From: an uncultured Selenomonadales bacterium
GTDB lineage: Bacteria; Bacillota; Negativicutes; Selenomonadales; Selenomonadaceae
Direction: 5' to 3'
Assembly: GCA_937877565.1 (NCBI GenBank)
Contig: CALFJB010000008.1
Location: 1-52,324, forward strand
DNA: 52,324 nucleotides
Every line of letters begins with the position of its first letter. Positions within the stretch are counted from its first letter, which is position 1. The notes below the pieces were generated by a model. It was not told the DNA's origin, ran no database searches, and was given only the letters and a program-made list of their open reading frames with translations. A program made the translations under genes and the position numbers. This document shows, one piece after another, positions 40,531 to 48,548 of this stretch.

Positions 40531-40629
40531 ATAAAAATAATTCTTTCACGAAGAAAATTTATAAAATTGACAGGCTTAACTGTCGGCAGTCTTTTAATGT
40601 TACCACAATTTATTGAAGGAGGAATTTCA
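40531..40629 (+). other. In-frame Tat-like signal sequence upstream of deoD with no standard start
   Basis: Codons 40534-40627 in the deoD frame read KIILSRRKFIKLTGLTVG, then SLLMLPQFIEGGIS. This is a twin-arginine motif plus a hydrophobic core. GAGGTGA (40524-40530) is a good ribosome site, but the only codons at the right distance are ATA (40537) and ATT (40540). A GTG at 40527 is one frame off. It is either a rare-start form, a frameshifted relic, or chance. Confidence 0.4.
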
Positions 40630-41376
40630 ATGGCAAGCCCTCATAATTCAGCAGAAATTGGCGATATTGCCGAACGAGTTTTATTGCCGGGCGATCCCGT
40701 CCGCGCAAAAGTTATCGCTAAAAATTTTTTAAGCGACGTGAAACAGTATACCGAAGTCCGCAACATGTACGGTTTCACGGGAAAATATAAAGGCGTTCCC
40801 GTTTCCATTCAAGCAACGGGTATGGGTATTCCGTCATTTTCAATTTATGTACATGAGCTGATTCACGTTTACGGCGCAAAAAAGTTAATTCGTATTGGAA
40901 CTTGCGGCGGTATGCACAAAGATTTAAATCTGCGCGACGTTTTAATAGCGCAAGGCGTTTCAACTGATTCTTCGATTGTCGAAAAAACTTTTGGCGGCGC
41001 AATAAATTTTTCACTTTTGGCAGACTTTGATTTATTGAGTAAAGCCGTTACCAATGCAAAAAAATTAAAAATTCCTGCGAAGGTCGGCAACGTCATTTGT
41101 ACTGACAGATTTTACAACGACTACAACGACAAAGACGGCGTTTTTTCTGCGAACGGGCAAACTCTCAATGAAAAAATGATTCAGCACGGAATTTTGGCAG
41201 TTGAAATGGAATCTGCCGCGCTGTATTTATTGGCAGCCGAAGCGCAAGTTCAAGGATTGGCGATTTTCACTGTAAGCGATCACGTTGTAAAAAAAGAGTA
41301 CACGACGGCAGAGGAACGCGAAAAAGATTTTAACGATATGGTAAAAATTGCATTGGAAACTGTGATACAGGAATGA
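40630..41376 (+). CDS. deoD: Purine-nucleoside phosphorylase, DeoD type
   Basis: 248 residues from ATG 40630, which follows the strong site GAAGGAGG. It matches the family start: ASPHNSAEIGDIAERVLLPGDPVRAK. Also RNMYGFTGKYKG, GTCGGM, VEMESAALY and TVSDHV with the catalytic Asp. It splits purine nucleosides into base and ribose 1-phosphate in the cytosol. The reading frame is open upstream to 40531 and there encodes a Tat-like signal (SRRKFIKLTGLTVG) without an ATG, GTG or TTG in a usual place. ATGA overlap links it to ybaK. Confidence 0.95.
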   Translation: MASPHNSAEIGDIAERVLLPGDPVRAKVIAKNFLSDVKQYTEVRNMYGFTGKYKGVPVSIQATGMGIPSFSIYVHELIHVYGAKKLIRIGTCGGMHKDLNLRDVLIAQGVSTDSSIVEKTFGGAINFSLLADFDLLSKAVTNAKKLKIPAKVGNVICTDRFYNDYNDKDGVFSANGQTLNEKMIQHGILAVEMESAALYLLAAEAQVQGLAIFTVSDHVVKKEYTTAEEREKDFNDMVKIALETVIQE

Positions 41377-41846
41377 AAATTAAAAAGACGAACGCCGCCA
41401 GAATTTTGGACAAGTTGAAAATTCCCTACGAAATTAAAACTTACGAAGTTGACGAAGACGATTTATCAGCCGTCCACGTTGCAGAAACTGCGGGTATTGA
41501 TATTGACACGGTTTTTAAAACTTTGGTAACGCGCGGCGATAAAACCGGCGTAATTATGGCGGTTATCAACGGCAACGACGAAATTAATTTAAAAAGTTTG
41601 GCGAAGGCAAGCGGCAATAAATCTGTAGAAATGATTGCACTCAAGGAACTTTTACCGCTTACAGGCTACGTTAGGGGCGGTTGCAGTCCGCTCGGTGCAA
41701 AAAAAGATTATCCCGTTTATCTGGACAGTAAAGCCTTGACGCACGAAAAAATTTCAATTAGCGCAGGTCAACGCGGTATGCAGTTAATTCTTTCGCCTCA
41801 AGACTTAGTTAAAGCAACTAATGCAACAGTTGCTGATTTAATTTAA
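41373..41846 (+). CDS. ybaK: YbaK/EbsC-type aminoacyl-tRNA deacylase
   Basis: 157 residues. KKTNAARILDKLKIPYEIKTYE starts the family. VFKTLVTRGDKTGVIMAVI contains the conserved Lys, and GYVRGGCSPLGAKKDYPVYLD is the signature loop. It clears Cys wrongly attached to tRNA-Pro. The start overlaps the deoD stop (ATGA), so it is coupled. It is followed by a terminator at 41856-41884. Confidence 0.93.
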   Translation: MKIKKTNAARILDKLKIPYEIKTYEVDEDDLSAVHVAETAGIDIDTVFKTLVTRGDKTGVIMAVINGNDEINLKSLAKASGNKSVEMIALKELLPLTGYVRGGCSPLGAKKDYPVYLDSKALTHEKISISAGQRGMQLILSPQDLVKATNATVADLI

Positions 41847-41855
41847 AAATTTTTG

Positions 41856-41884
41856 AACGTCGCGCAGGTTCGGCGGCGTTTTTT
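41856..41884 (+). terminator. Terminator after ybaK
   Basis: ACGTCGC pairs (with wobble) with GCGGCGT, followed by T7. Confidence 0.65.
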
Positions 41885-41905
41885 TATTTACAAGAAAAAT
41901 TAATT

Positions 41906-41933
41906 TTGATAAAATTTCAGCGTGTAGTATAAA
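41906..41933 (+). promoter_or_regulatory. Promoter of the aldo/keto reductase gene
   Basis: -35 TTGATA (41906-41911), 16-base spacer, -10 TATAAA (41928-41933). Confidence 0.55.
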
Positions 41934-41956
41934 AAATTTTTAAGGAGGCTTAAAAA

Positions 41957-43075
41957 ATGGCTTATTTGGGAGAAGATATTAAAAAGTTAGGCTTTGGGCT
42001 TATGCGCCTGCCAAAAAAAGATGAAGTCATTGACGTGGAACAAGTCAAGCAAATGGTAGATTTATTTTTGTCGAAAGGTTTCACGTACTTTGATACGGCG
42101 TGGGCTTATCCCGGCAGTGAAGATGCAATTCGTCAAGCGTTGGTTGAGCGTTATCCCCGTGAAAAATTTCAGCTTGCTACAAAAAACGCGGCATGGATTA
42201 ACTGTAAAACTCGTGAAGACGCCATTCACCAATTTGAAACTTCGTTGAAACAGACGGGCGCAGGTTATTTTGATTTTTATCTTTTACACAATTTGGGCGA
42301 AGGTCGCACAAAATTTTTTGAAGACTTCAAAATGTGGGACTTTGTAAAGGAACAAAAAGCCGCAGGTAAAATTAAACACATTGGCTTTTCATTCCATTCG
42401 ACGCCGGAAGAATTGGACGAAATTTTAACGAAACATCCAGAGGCGGAATTTGTGCAACTTCAAATAAATTATGCAGATTGGGAAAATCCTGCAATACAAT
42501 CTCGCGGCGTCTATGAAATGGCACGTAAACACGGCAAGCCCGTTATAATTATGGAGCCGGTAAAAGGCGGCTTGTTGGCGAATCCACCTGAACAAGTTGC
42601 AGACGTTTTCAAAAAAGCTAATCCTGAAACTTCGCTTGCAAGTTGGGCAATTCGTTTTTCGGCAAGTTTGGATGGCGTTATAGTTGTCCTTTCCGGTATG
42701 TCGAATTTGGAGCAAATGGAAAATAATACCTCTTACATGGAAAATTTCCAAAAACTCAACGATTCAGAAAAAGCAACCGTTGAAGAGGCACGCCGCGTTA
42801 TGGCGTCAATTCCGTTGATTCCTTGTACAACTTGCAATTATTGCGCTAAAGTTTGCCCGCAGAATATTGGAATTTCCGGCTCATTTACTGCGATGAATAT
42901 TTACACGCTGTACAAAAATCTTGACACTGCAAAACATCAGGAAGAATGGCTTGTAAAATGGCACGATAAAAAACCTGCCAAAGATTGTATCAAGTGCGGA
43001 GCTTGCGAAAAAGTTTGCCCGCAACATATTCAAATCAGAAAAGAACTTGTAAACGTTGCAAAAACTTTAGGATAA
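41957..43075 (+). CDS. Aldo/keto reductase with C-terminal 4Fe-4S ferredoxin domain
   Basis: 372 residues. The aldo/keto reductase barrel starts at KKLGFGLMRLPK. The catalytic Asp and Tyr are in YFDTAWAYPGSE, Lys in LATKNAAW, and His in FYLLHNLGE. The last 90 residues have CTTCNYCAKVCPQNI and CIKCGACEKVCPQHI, two cysteine sets for 4Fe-4S clusters. This fused form is common in anaerobes and probably takes electrons from ferredoxin; the substrate is unknown. ATG follows AAGGAGG. It is monocistronic with its own promoter and terminator. Confidence 0.9.
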   Translation: MAYLGEDIKKLGFGLMRLPKKDEVIDVEQVKQMVDLFLSKGFTYFDTAWAYPGSEDAIRQALVERYPREKFQLATKNAAWINCKTREDAIHQFETSLKQTGAGYFDFYLLHNLGEGRTKFFEDFKMWDFVKEQKAAGKIKHIGFSFHSTPEELDEILTKHPEAEFVQLQINYADWENPAIQSRGVYEMARKHGKPVIIMEPVKGGLLANPPEQVADVFKKANPETSLASWAIRFSASLDGVIVVLSGMSNLEQMENNTSYMENFQKLNDSEKATVEEARRVMASIPLIPCTTCNYCAKVCPQNIGISGSFTAMNIYTLYKNLDTAKHQEEWLVKWHDKKPAKDCIKCGACEKVCPQHIQIRKELVNVAKTLG

Positions 43076-43095
43076 AATTTTTCAAATAAAAATTT

Positions 43096-43132
43096 TTAAG
43101 TGCGTCGTAAAATTGCGGCGTATTTTTTTATT
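43096..43132 (+). terminator. Terminator after the aldo/keto reductase gene
   Basis: TGCGTCG pairs with CGGCGTA (wobbles) around AAAATTG, followed by T7. Confidence 0.55.
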
Positions 43133-43152
43133 GTCAAAACTAGGATTTTTTG

Positions 43153-43181
43153 TTGACACGGCGAAAGATATTTGTTATAAA
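43153..43181 (+). promoter_or_regulatory. Promoter of the fliI group
   Basis: -35 TTGACA (43153-43158), 17-base spacer, -10 TATAAA (43176-43181). This is a housekeeping-type promoter rather than a flagellar sigma-28 one. Confidence 0.7.
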
Positions 43182-43212
43182 AAATCTTAAAATGTTACGG
43201 TAGGAAATTTCT

Positions 43213-44541
43213 ATGATAAAAAATGAAATCAGTTTAAAAAGATTGACTAACGCCATCAGCGAAGTTAAGACGATAAAACTAACGGGCAAAGTTACTCAAA
43301 TTGTCGGTTTGGTAATTGAAACGAGCGGACCTTCTGTAAGCGTTGGCGAACTTTGCTACGTTTACCCGAAGACGCCAAACGCTAAGCCAATTCCTGCTGA
43401 AGTTGTCGGTTTTCGTGAAGGCAAAGTTATGCTTATGCCTGTTGGCGAAATGGCGGGCGTTGGTCCCGGCTGTGAAGTTGTAGCCGCGCAAAAAATGTTA
43501 CAAGTTAAAGTTGGCGATGAACTTTTAGGCAGAGTTTTGGACGGCTTAGGTAATCCAATGGATGGACTGCCGCCTATTGCCTCAAAAATTGAATATCCGC
43601 TTATGGCACCGCCGCCGCCGCCTTTAACTCGTCCGCGTATCAATGAAAATCTTTATGTTGGCGTTCGTGCGGTTGACGGACTTATAACAATGGGCAGCGG
43701 GCAACGTATTGGAATAATGGCAGGTTCCGGCGTTGGCAAGTCTACGCTCCTTTCAATGATAGCCCGTAATACTGAAGCGGATATTTCAGTTATTGCACTT
43801 GTTGGCGAACGCGGGCGCGAAGTTAGAGATTTTATCGAACGTGACTTGGGCGAAGAAGGCTTGAAACGCGCTGTAGTAGTTGTTGCAACTTCAGATCAGC
43901 CCGCACTTGTCAGAATCAAGGGCGCAATGACTGCCACAGCTATTGCAGAATATTTCCGCGACACGGGACACAAAGTTATTTTGATGATGGACTCTGTAAC
44001 ACGTTTTGCAATGGCACAGCGCGAAGTTGGCTTGACTATTGGCGAGCCGCCTGCAACACGCGGCTATACGCCTTCAGTTTTTGCACTTTTGCCGAGACTT
44101 TTGGAACGCGCAGGAACAAGCGACACCGGCTCAATCACTGGGATTTATACGGTATTGGTTGATGGCGATGATATGAATGAACCTATTGCGGACGCCGTGC
44201 GCTCAATTTTGGACGGGCATATAGTTTTGAGTAGAAATATCGCCGCGCAGAATCATTTTCCTGCTATTGACGTTTTGGGAAGTGTCAGCCGTGTAATGAA
44301 TGAAGTTGTAACGCCTGAACACTTGCAAGCTGCGCAAAATATGCGTGCTTTAATGGCAACTTACCGCGACGCCGAAGATTTAATTCATATTGGCGCGTAT
44401 GTCAAAGGCTCAAGCAAGCGAATTGACGCCGCCATAGCGAAAATTGACGCCATTAATGATTTTCTCTGTCAAGGAATTTTTGAAGTTGACACTTATGACG
44501 CCACGAAGAAAAAATTAATTGCTATTTCCGGCAAAATTTAG
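43213..44541 (+). CDS. fliI: Flagellar export ATPase FliI
   Basis: 442 residues. Walker A is MAGSGVGKSTLLSMIA (about 170-185). ALVGERGREVRDFIERDLG and VVVATSDQPALVRIKGA are FliI/SctN hallmarks. Walker B lies in VILMMDSVTRFAMAQRE, followed by GEPPATRGYTPSVFALLPRLLERAG. It powers the flagellar type III export gate at the membrane. The adjacent fliJ and transglycosylase genes favour a flagellar rather than injectisome role. FliF, FliG and FliH genes do not precede it, unlike the common order. The stop runs into a heptad-repeat element. Confidence 0.94.
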   Translation: MIKNEISLKRLTNAISEVKTIKLTGKVTQIVGLVIETSGPSVSVGELCYVYPKTPNAKPIPAEVVGFREGKVMLMPVGEMAGVGPGCEVVAAQKMLQVKVGDELLGRVLDGLGNPMDGLPPIASKIEYPLMAPPPPPLTRPRINENLYVGVRAVDGLITMGSGQRIGIMAGSGVGKSTLLSMIARNTEADISVIALVGERGREVRDFIERDLGEEGLKRAVVVVATSDQPALVRIKGAMTATAIAEYFRDTGHKVILMMDSVTRFAMAQREVGLTIGEPPATRGYTPSVFALLPRLLERAGTSDTGSITGIYTVLVDGDDMNEPIADAVRSILDGHIVLSRNIAAQNHFPAIDVLGSVSRVMNEVVTPEHLQAAQNMRALMATYRDAEDLIHIGAYVKGSSKRIDAAIAKIDAINDFLCQGIFEVDTYDATKKKLIAISGKI

Positions 44542-44590
44542 TTTTTAGGTTATAGGTGTTAGGTTTTAGGTGTTAGGTTTTAGGTGTTAG
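44541..44590. repeat. Heptad-repeat array, GTGTTAG/GTTTTAG type
   Basis: Alternating seven-base units GTGTTAG and GTTTTAG, repeated at least six times directly after the fliI stop. Only one arm is present; the complementary arm seen in the other elements is missing. Confidence 0.8.
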
Positions 44591-44722
44591 GAGCAAATGC
44601 TCCTACTCGTCGCATTTGCAACCCTGACGCGCCGTAAAGAGCACTTTCTTTTGGTTGCAAATTTGATGAGTAAGAAAATTTGCTTTCTTTTTGCTCCGGA
44701 AAAGAAAAGTACATTTAACGAT
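44589..44722. repeat. Mosaic palindromic intergenic element (copy 4)
   Basis: GGAGCAAATGCTCC then TACTCGTCGCA (44589-44614) match, in opposite orientation, the module at 3856-3886. GCACTTTCTTTT and its partner GAAAAGAAAAGTAC at about 44702-44715 belong to the same module family as 2046 and 24540. It lies between fliI and fliJ. Confidence 0.75.
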
Positions 44723-44754
44723 AAAAGAATAATTCTAAAAAAAATTTTAAAGCT

Positions 44755-45204
44755 ATGAAAAAATTTAAATTTCAACTCGAAACATTATTAAAGGTAACGC
44801 GGCGCAAAAAAGACGACGCAGAAATGGCATTTGCTGAAGTTTCGCGCAGGCTTGAGGAACACCGCGCCCGCTTGCAGGAACTTTTACACGAATTGCAAGC
44901 CGGTCAAAAAGAATATTCCGAAATGACAGCCGAAGGACGCACTATCAAAGTTGGCGTAATTGTAACGTACAATAATTTTTTTAACTGGAAACGTGAACAA
45001 ATAGAAAGTCAGCAGCAATTAATTTTAAAAACTATGCAGGAACGACAGCAAAAGTTGAAGAAATTAATGGAGTTGATAACTTATGTTAAAAGTATCGAAC
45101 AACTGAAAGAAAAACGACTGCGCGAATACAATGAGGCAGTACTTGCAGAGGAGCAAAAATTTTTGGATGAAGTTGGTTTGCAACTTTACATGAGGCAGAA
45201 TTAA
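44755..45204 (+). CDS. fliJ: Flagellar export chaperone FliJ
   Basis: 149 residues, nearly all helical coiled coil. KKFKFQLETLLKVTRRKKDDAE is the family-typical N-terminus. LKKLMELITYVKSIEQLKEKRLREYNEAVLAEEQKFLDE resembles the FliJ C-terminal helix. FliJ sits in the FliI ring like the gamma subunit of F-ATPase. Identity rests on coiled-coil pattern, size and its place after fliI. The ribosome site is weak and 213 bases of repeats separate it from fliI. Confidence 0.8.
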   Translation: MKKFKFQLETLLKVTRRKKDDAEMAFAEVSRRLEEHRARLQELLHELQAGQKEYSEMTAEGRTIKVGVIVTYNNFFNWKREQIESQQQLILKTMQERQQKLKKLMELITYVKSIEQLKEKRLREYNEAVLAEEQKFLDEVGLQLYMRQN

Positions 45205-45225
45205 TTTGAAAGGCGATGAAAAAAA

Positions 45226-45960
45226 TTGGCGACACAATCTATTGAAAGTATTCCTGCTATCAGCAGAATAGCCGAAATTCAACAACGTATCAAAGATATT
45301 CAAAGAACTTTCGGTATCAAAATTTCCGATAATAAATTTCAAGCAACTTTGGAACAGGAAATGGAAAAAATTAAACCCTTGCCAAAGGTTAAACCTATTG
45401 AACAATTTTTGGCAGAAAATAAACTCCCGCCGGTTAATGAAAACGCGGAGGCTAACGCTCAAAGAATTGCCACAATTTTAAAATCTGAAGATAAGGCAAC
45501 TGAAGCTGTAAAAATTTACGATTCATCAGGAATTGATGAAAAAATTTCCAAAAGTGCAAGCCAAATTCGCACGGAAAACGCCGCGCCAACTGCAACCGAA
45601 GAAATGATTGAGGCGGCGGCGCGTCATTATGGCGTTGAATCAGATTTAGTGAAAGCCATTGCAACCGCTGAATCAAATATGAATCAAGAGGCGCGTTCCT
45701 ACGTTGGAGCTATTGGCGTTATGCAACTTATGCCGGAAACTGCCGAAAGTTTGGGCGTTGATCCTTACGACGAAAGACAAAATATTGAGGGCGGCGCACA
45801 TTACGTCCGCCAAATGTTGGACAAGTTTAACGGCAACCTTAAAAATGCTATTGCCGCTTATAACGCCGGACCCGGCGCAGTTCAAAAATATGGAGGCGTT
45901 CCACCTTACAGCGAAACTCAAAATTACGTCGGGCGCGTTTTAGATTTTTATGTTAAATAG
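45226..45960 (+). CDS. Lytic transglycosylase (SLT domain), flagellar cluster
   Basis: 244 residues. The N-terminal 120 are variable. The SLT domain begins at EEMIEAAARHYGVESDLVKAI, with the catalytic Glu in ATAESNMN. GAIGVMQLMPETAESLGV, NIEGGAHYVRQML and IAAYNAGPGAVQKYGG follow in order. It cuts the glycan strand of peptidoglycan, here probably to let the flagellar rod pass. There is no signal peptide, which suggests export by the flagellar system itself. The start is TTG 45226 behind AAAGGCG. Confidence 0.85.
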   Translation: MATQSIESIPAISRIAEIQQRIKDIQRTFGIKISDNKFQATLEQEMEKIKPLPKVKPIEQFLAENKLPPVNENAEANAQRIATILKSEDKATEAVKIYDSSGIDEKISKSASQIRTENAAPTATEEMIEAAARHYGVESDLVKAIATAESNMNQEARSYVGAIGVMQLMPETAESLGVDPYDERQNIEGGAHYVRQMLDKFNGNLKNAIAAYNAGPGAVQKYGGVPPYSETQNYVGRVLDFYVK

Positions 45961-45974
45961 AAAGGCGTTGCGTT

Positions 45975-46586
45975 ATGGCTAAGAAAAAAAGCATCTTCAA
46001 ACGAATTTTCTATATATTTTTGGCATTATTTTTCTTGTTAGTTTTGGCAGTCGGCGGAATTTTTGCGGCGGTACATTTTGAATATTTGGATCGCGCAGTT
46101 GTCGAAGAAAAACTTCAATGGGCAAATGAAGTAGTCGGCTTGTACAAATTGCCGCTGGTAGGTTACGGCGGAGCATTTGAATATTTTGAAGTGCCGGAAG
46201 GCGTAATTTGGCCTGAACCGGAGCCGGAACCTGAACCAGAACCGGAACCTGTCGAAGTTGCAGTTACACCTACACCGCCGCCTGTTGTCGAACCGCCACC
46301 GCGCCAATCTAAAGAAGTTAAAATTTCTCAAAAAGAATTGGAAGCACAAGCCGCCGCACGTGAAGCCGCCGAAAAAAAACGTATTTCAAAACTTGCAAGA
46401 ATTTATGACAATATGAAACCGGAAGAAGCCGCAAAGGCACTTGACAGCGTGAATTTAGATACAACCGTTTCGATTTTACAGAAAATGGACGAAAGTAACG
46501 CCGGAAAAATTTTGGCGAAAATGGAACCGCAACTTGCCGCTCAAATTACTCAAATTATGATGGACGGCAACCGCCGCAGTTTCTAA
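45975..46586 (+). CDS. MotE-like protein with one membrane helix
   Basis: 203 residues. IFKRIFYIFLALFFLLVLAVGGIFAAVHF (about 6-33) is a membrane helix. A rigid (EP)n spacer follows (EPEPEPEPEPEPVEV, about 80-94) and a Pro-rich stretch. The end is an MgtE_N-like bundle: YDNMKPEEAAKALDSVNLDT, ILQKMDESNAGKILAKMEPQ. This build matches MotE, a periplasmic stator chaperone in some flagella. It closes the flagellar group, 14 bases after the transglycosylase, and is followed by a perfect terminator. Confidence 0.8.
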   Translation: MAKKKSIFKRIFYIFLALFFLLVLAVGGIFAAVHFEYLDRAVVEEKLQWANEVVGLYKLPLVGYGGAFEYFEVPEGVIWPEPEPEPEPEPEPVEVAVTPTPPPVVEPPPRQSKEVKISQKELEAQAAAREAAEKKRISKLARIYDNMKPEEAAKALDSVNLDTTVSILQKMDESNAGKILAKMEPQLAAQITQIMMDGNRRSF

Positions 46587-46591
46587 AATAA

Positions 46592-46623
46592 AAAAAGCCG
46601 CTCATTTAGAGCGGTTTATTTTT
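46592..46623. terminator. Bidirectional terminator
   Basis: GCCGCTC pairs with GAGCGGT around ATTTA, with A7 before and T7 after; it lies between two converging genes. Confidence 0.85.
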
Positions 46624-47811
46624 TTATGGCAAGTCAGGTAAATTCTTTGCAACTGCAGAATTTTTTACAACTTCCTCAATTCGCTGATCCAAAATTAATT
46701 CTTGCTTGTGAATACTTTCGGCGCGTTCAAATTCAACTTCATCATCATTTAAAATTCCCCGTGCATAAGCGTTCCACGCCTCAATAGTAACTTTTGTAGA
46801 TTCTTTACGAAGATTCGCCAAATACATTGCGCCTGCCGGAATTTCAATTTGATTAAGCTCGGCTTGCCTGTCCTCAAGCGTTGGAATGATTTTATCTTTG
46901 ATATAATTTGCAATTCGTTCGCGTTGATTATAATCCATTACGCCGCTTGAAGTGCGTTGCATTATAATGAAATTCGATTGCTCAATAGCAAAAAGATAAT
47001 TGTAGCTGTCCACAATTTCGGCGGTTGAGTCAAGATATTTTTCAATCGCCGCCTGTATAATCGGCGTCACAGTTTCCAGATATTCTTTGTAGTTGTCAAC
47101 GCTAACGATTTTCCAAGAATTGTCATCAAAGCCAAAACTTAGTCCCGGAAAATCCCACGTTTCGCCGAAAAGTTCAAAAGTTCTTCCGGCAACTTGCCAA
47201 CCCAAATTGCTAAAATTTTCCAATGTAATTTTCAAAACAAACGGCGTATTTGTAGTTTCTTCAACAACATGCACTTCAGCAGTTGCCTTGTCGCCCAAAT
47301 GTTCAATGTTTTCTACACTGACAATTCTTGTGTTACGAATAAAACTGCGTTCAAGCAACAATTCAAAATCTATTCCAAGTTGCCGACCTTTCAAAATTTC
47401 TTCCGGCAAAGTCCAATTACCCGTTGAAATTTTTGTATTGATAACTTTGACAGCACCGGCGCACATTTGCGAACGTATCAGCACATAAAAATTTTCAAAT
47501 AGCAGGCGTTCACTCATTGAAATATTTTCGTCATTTTTGAACATATCGCCGGTTAAATCGTCGTAAGCCCGCATTGTGATTGTAAGTAAATCTGCGCGGC
47601 GGTTGAAAGTTGCAACGTCGCCTTCATTTACCGCAGTTACAATTTCATTTATTGCATAGGACGGAGTTTTTGTGCGGCTGGCGTAATGCCAAATTGCAAA
47701 ACTCGTTCCAAATATCAGCAGAATCAAAAAAATTAATCGTTCGTACCTGATACGCCGACGGCGGGCAGCAACTCTTTTATTCCAAGTATAATCGTCCACA
47801 AAATTCCCCAT
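46624..47811 (-). CDS. Single-pass membrane protein of unknown function
   Basis: 395 residues. A basic segment RVAARRRRIRYER precedes one membrane helix LIFLILLIFGTSFAIWHYA (about 28-46), so the bulk lies outside. The external part has AINEIVTAVNEGDVATFNRRADL near its start, as in several small alpha/beta periplasmic domains, then about 300 residues of mixed secondary structure (KATAEVHVVEETTNTPFVLK). I recognise no family. The promoter at 47829-47857 is good; the ribosome site is weak. It is divergent from thiN. Confidence 0.65.
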   Translation of the reverse strand: MGNFVDDYTWNKRVAARRRRIRYERLIFLILLIFGTSFAIWHYASRTKTPSYAINEIVTAVNEGDVATFNRRADLLTITMRAYDDLTGDMFKNDENISMSERLLFENFYVLIRSQMCAGAVKVINTKISTGNWTLPEEILKGRQLGIDFELLLERSFIRNTRIVSVENIEHLGDKATAEVHVVEETTNTPFVLKITLENFSNLGWQVAGRTFELFGETWDFPGLSFGFDDNSWKIVSVDNYKEYLETVTPIIQAAIEKYLDSTAEIVDSYNYLFAIEQSNFIIMQRTSSGVMDYNQRERIANYIKDKIIPTLEDRQAELNQIEIPAGAMYLANLRKESTKVTIEAWNAYARGILNDDEVEFERAESIHKQELILDQRIEEVVKNSAVAKNLPDLP

Positions 47812-47828
47812 TCTGAAGTTTTTGTGAT

Positions 47829-47857
47829 ATTATAGCCAAAGTTAAAAAAATTGTAAA
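47829..47857 (-). promoter_or_regulatory. Promoter of the membrane protein gene at 46624
   Basis: Minus strand -35 TTTACA (47857-47852), 17-base spacer, -10 TATAAT (47834-47829). Confidence 0.6.
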
Positions 47858-47858
47858 C

Positions 47859-48548
47859 GTGGTGATAAAGTTGAGACTTCAGCAGTGCGAATTTATAAAC
47901 GTTCCGGACGCTGAAAATTTAATTGTGGCAGGCGGACGGCGTCCTGATTCAGATTTTTTTAAAAATCTTGCACGTGGCAGGAAAATTTTTGCCGTCGATA
48001 AAGGAATTGAAATTTGCAAAGGCTGTAACATTTTGCCGGAAATTTTAATTGGAGACTTTGACAGCGCGGAAATTGCCGCCGTTAATTGGGCGATTGAAAA
48101 TAAAATTCCAATCGAAAAGCATCCTGTTGAAAAAGATTTTACTGATACGCAGTTGGCGTTGGAACTTTTGGGCAAAAATATTTCTGCGATTGTAACGGGA
48201 ATTTTTGGCGGGCGTCTAGATCATTTATTCAGCAACGTTTTTACCTGCGCGAACTATGAAAAAATTTTTCTTGCCGACGAACGGGAAATTATTTTCTACG
48301 TCAAAGGCGGCGAATTTGTTGAAGTACAATTTTTTGAAATTCCAATGGCAATTTCACTTTTGCCGATAACTGAAACTTGCGAAGGCGTCACGACTGAAAA
48401 TTTGCATTGGGAAATTTCCAACGCCACGCTTAAACAAAATTTGCCAAACGCCGTCAGCAACCGCGTTGAAAATTCCAAAATAAAAATAAGCGTCGAACGC
48501 GGGACGCTTGCAATTTATTTTTGTTTTAGTGATTCAATTTCAGCTTGA
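47859..48548 (+). CDS. thiN: Thiamine pyrophosphokinase
   Basis: 229 residues. VAGGRRPDSDFF near residue 23, the acidic ILIGDFDSAE, KDFTDTQLALELL, and GIFGGRLDHLFSNV are the four conserved blocks that bind Mg-ATP and thiamine. It transfers pyrophosphate to thiamine to give TPP, the cofactor used by KorAB in this window. The start is uncertain among GTG 47859, GTG 47862 and TTG 47871. The 3' end overlaps the converging trmK by 34 bases. Confidence 0.9.
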   Translation: MVIKLRLQQCEFINVPDAENLIVAGGRRPDSDFFKNLARGRKIFAVDKGIEICKGCNILPEILIGDFDSAEIAAVNWAIENKIPIEKHPVEKDFTDTQLALELLGKNISAIVTGIFGGRLDHLFSNVFTCANYEKIFLADEREIIFYVKGGEFVEVQFFEIPMAISLLPITETCEGVTTENLHWEISNATLKQNLPNAVSNRVENSKIKISVERGTLAIYFCFSDSISA

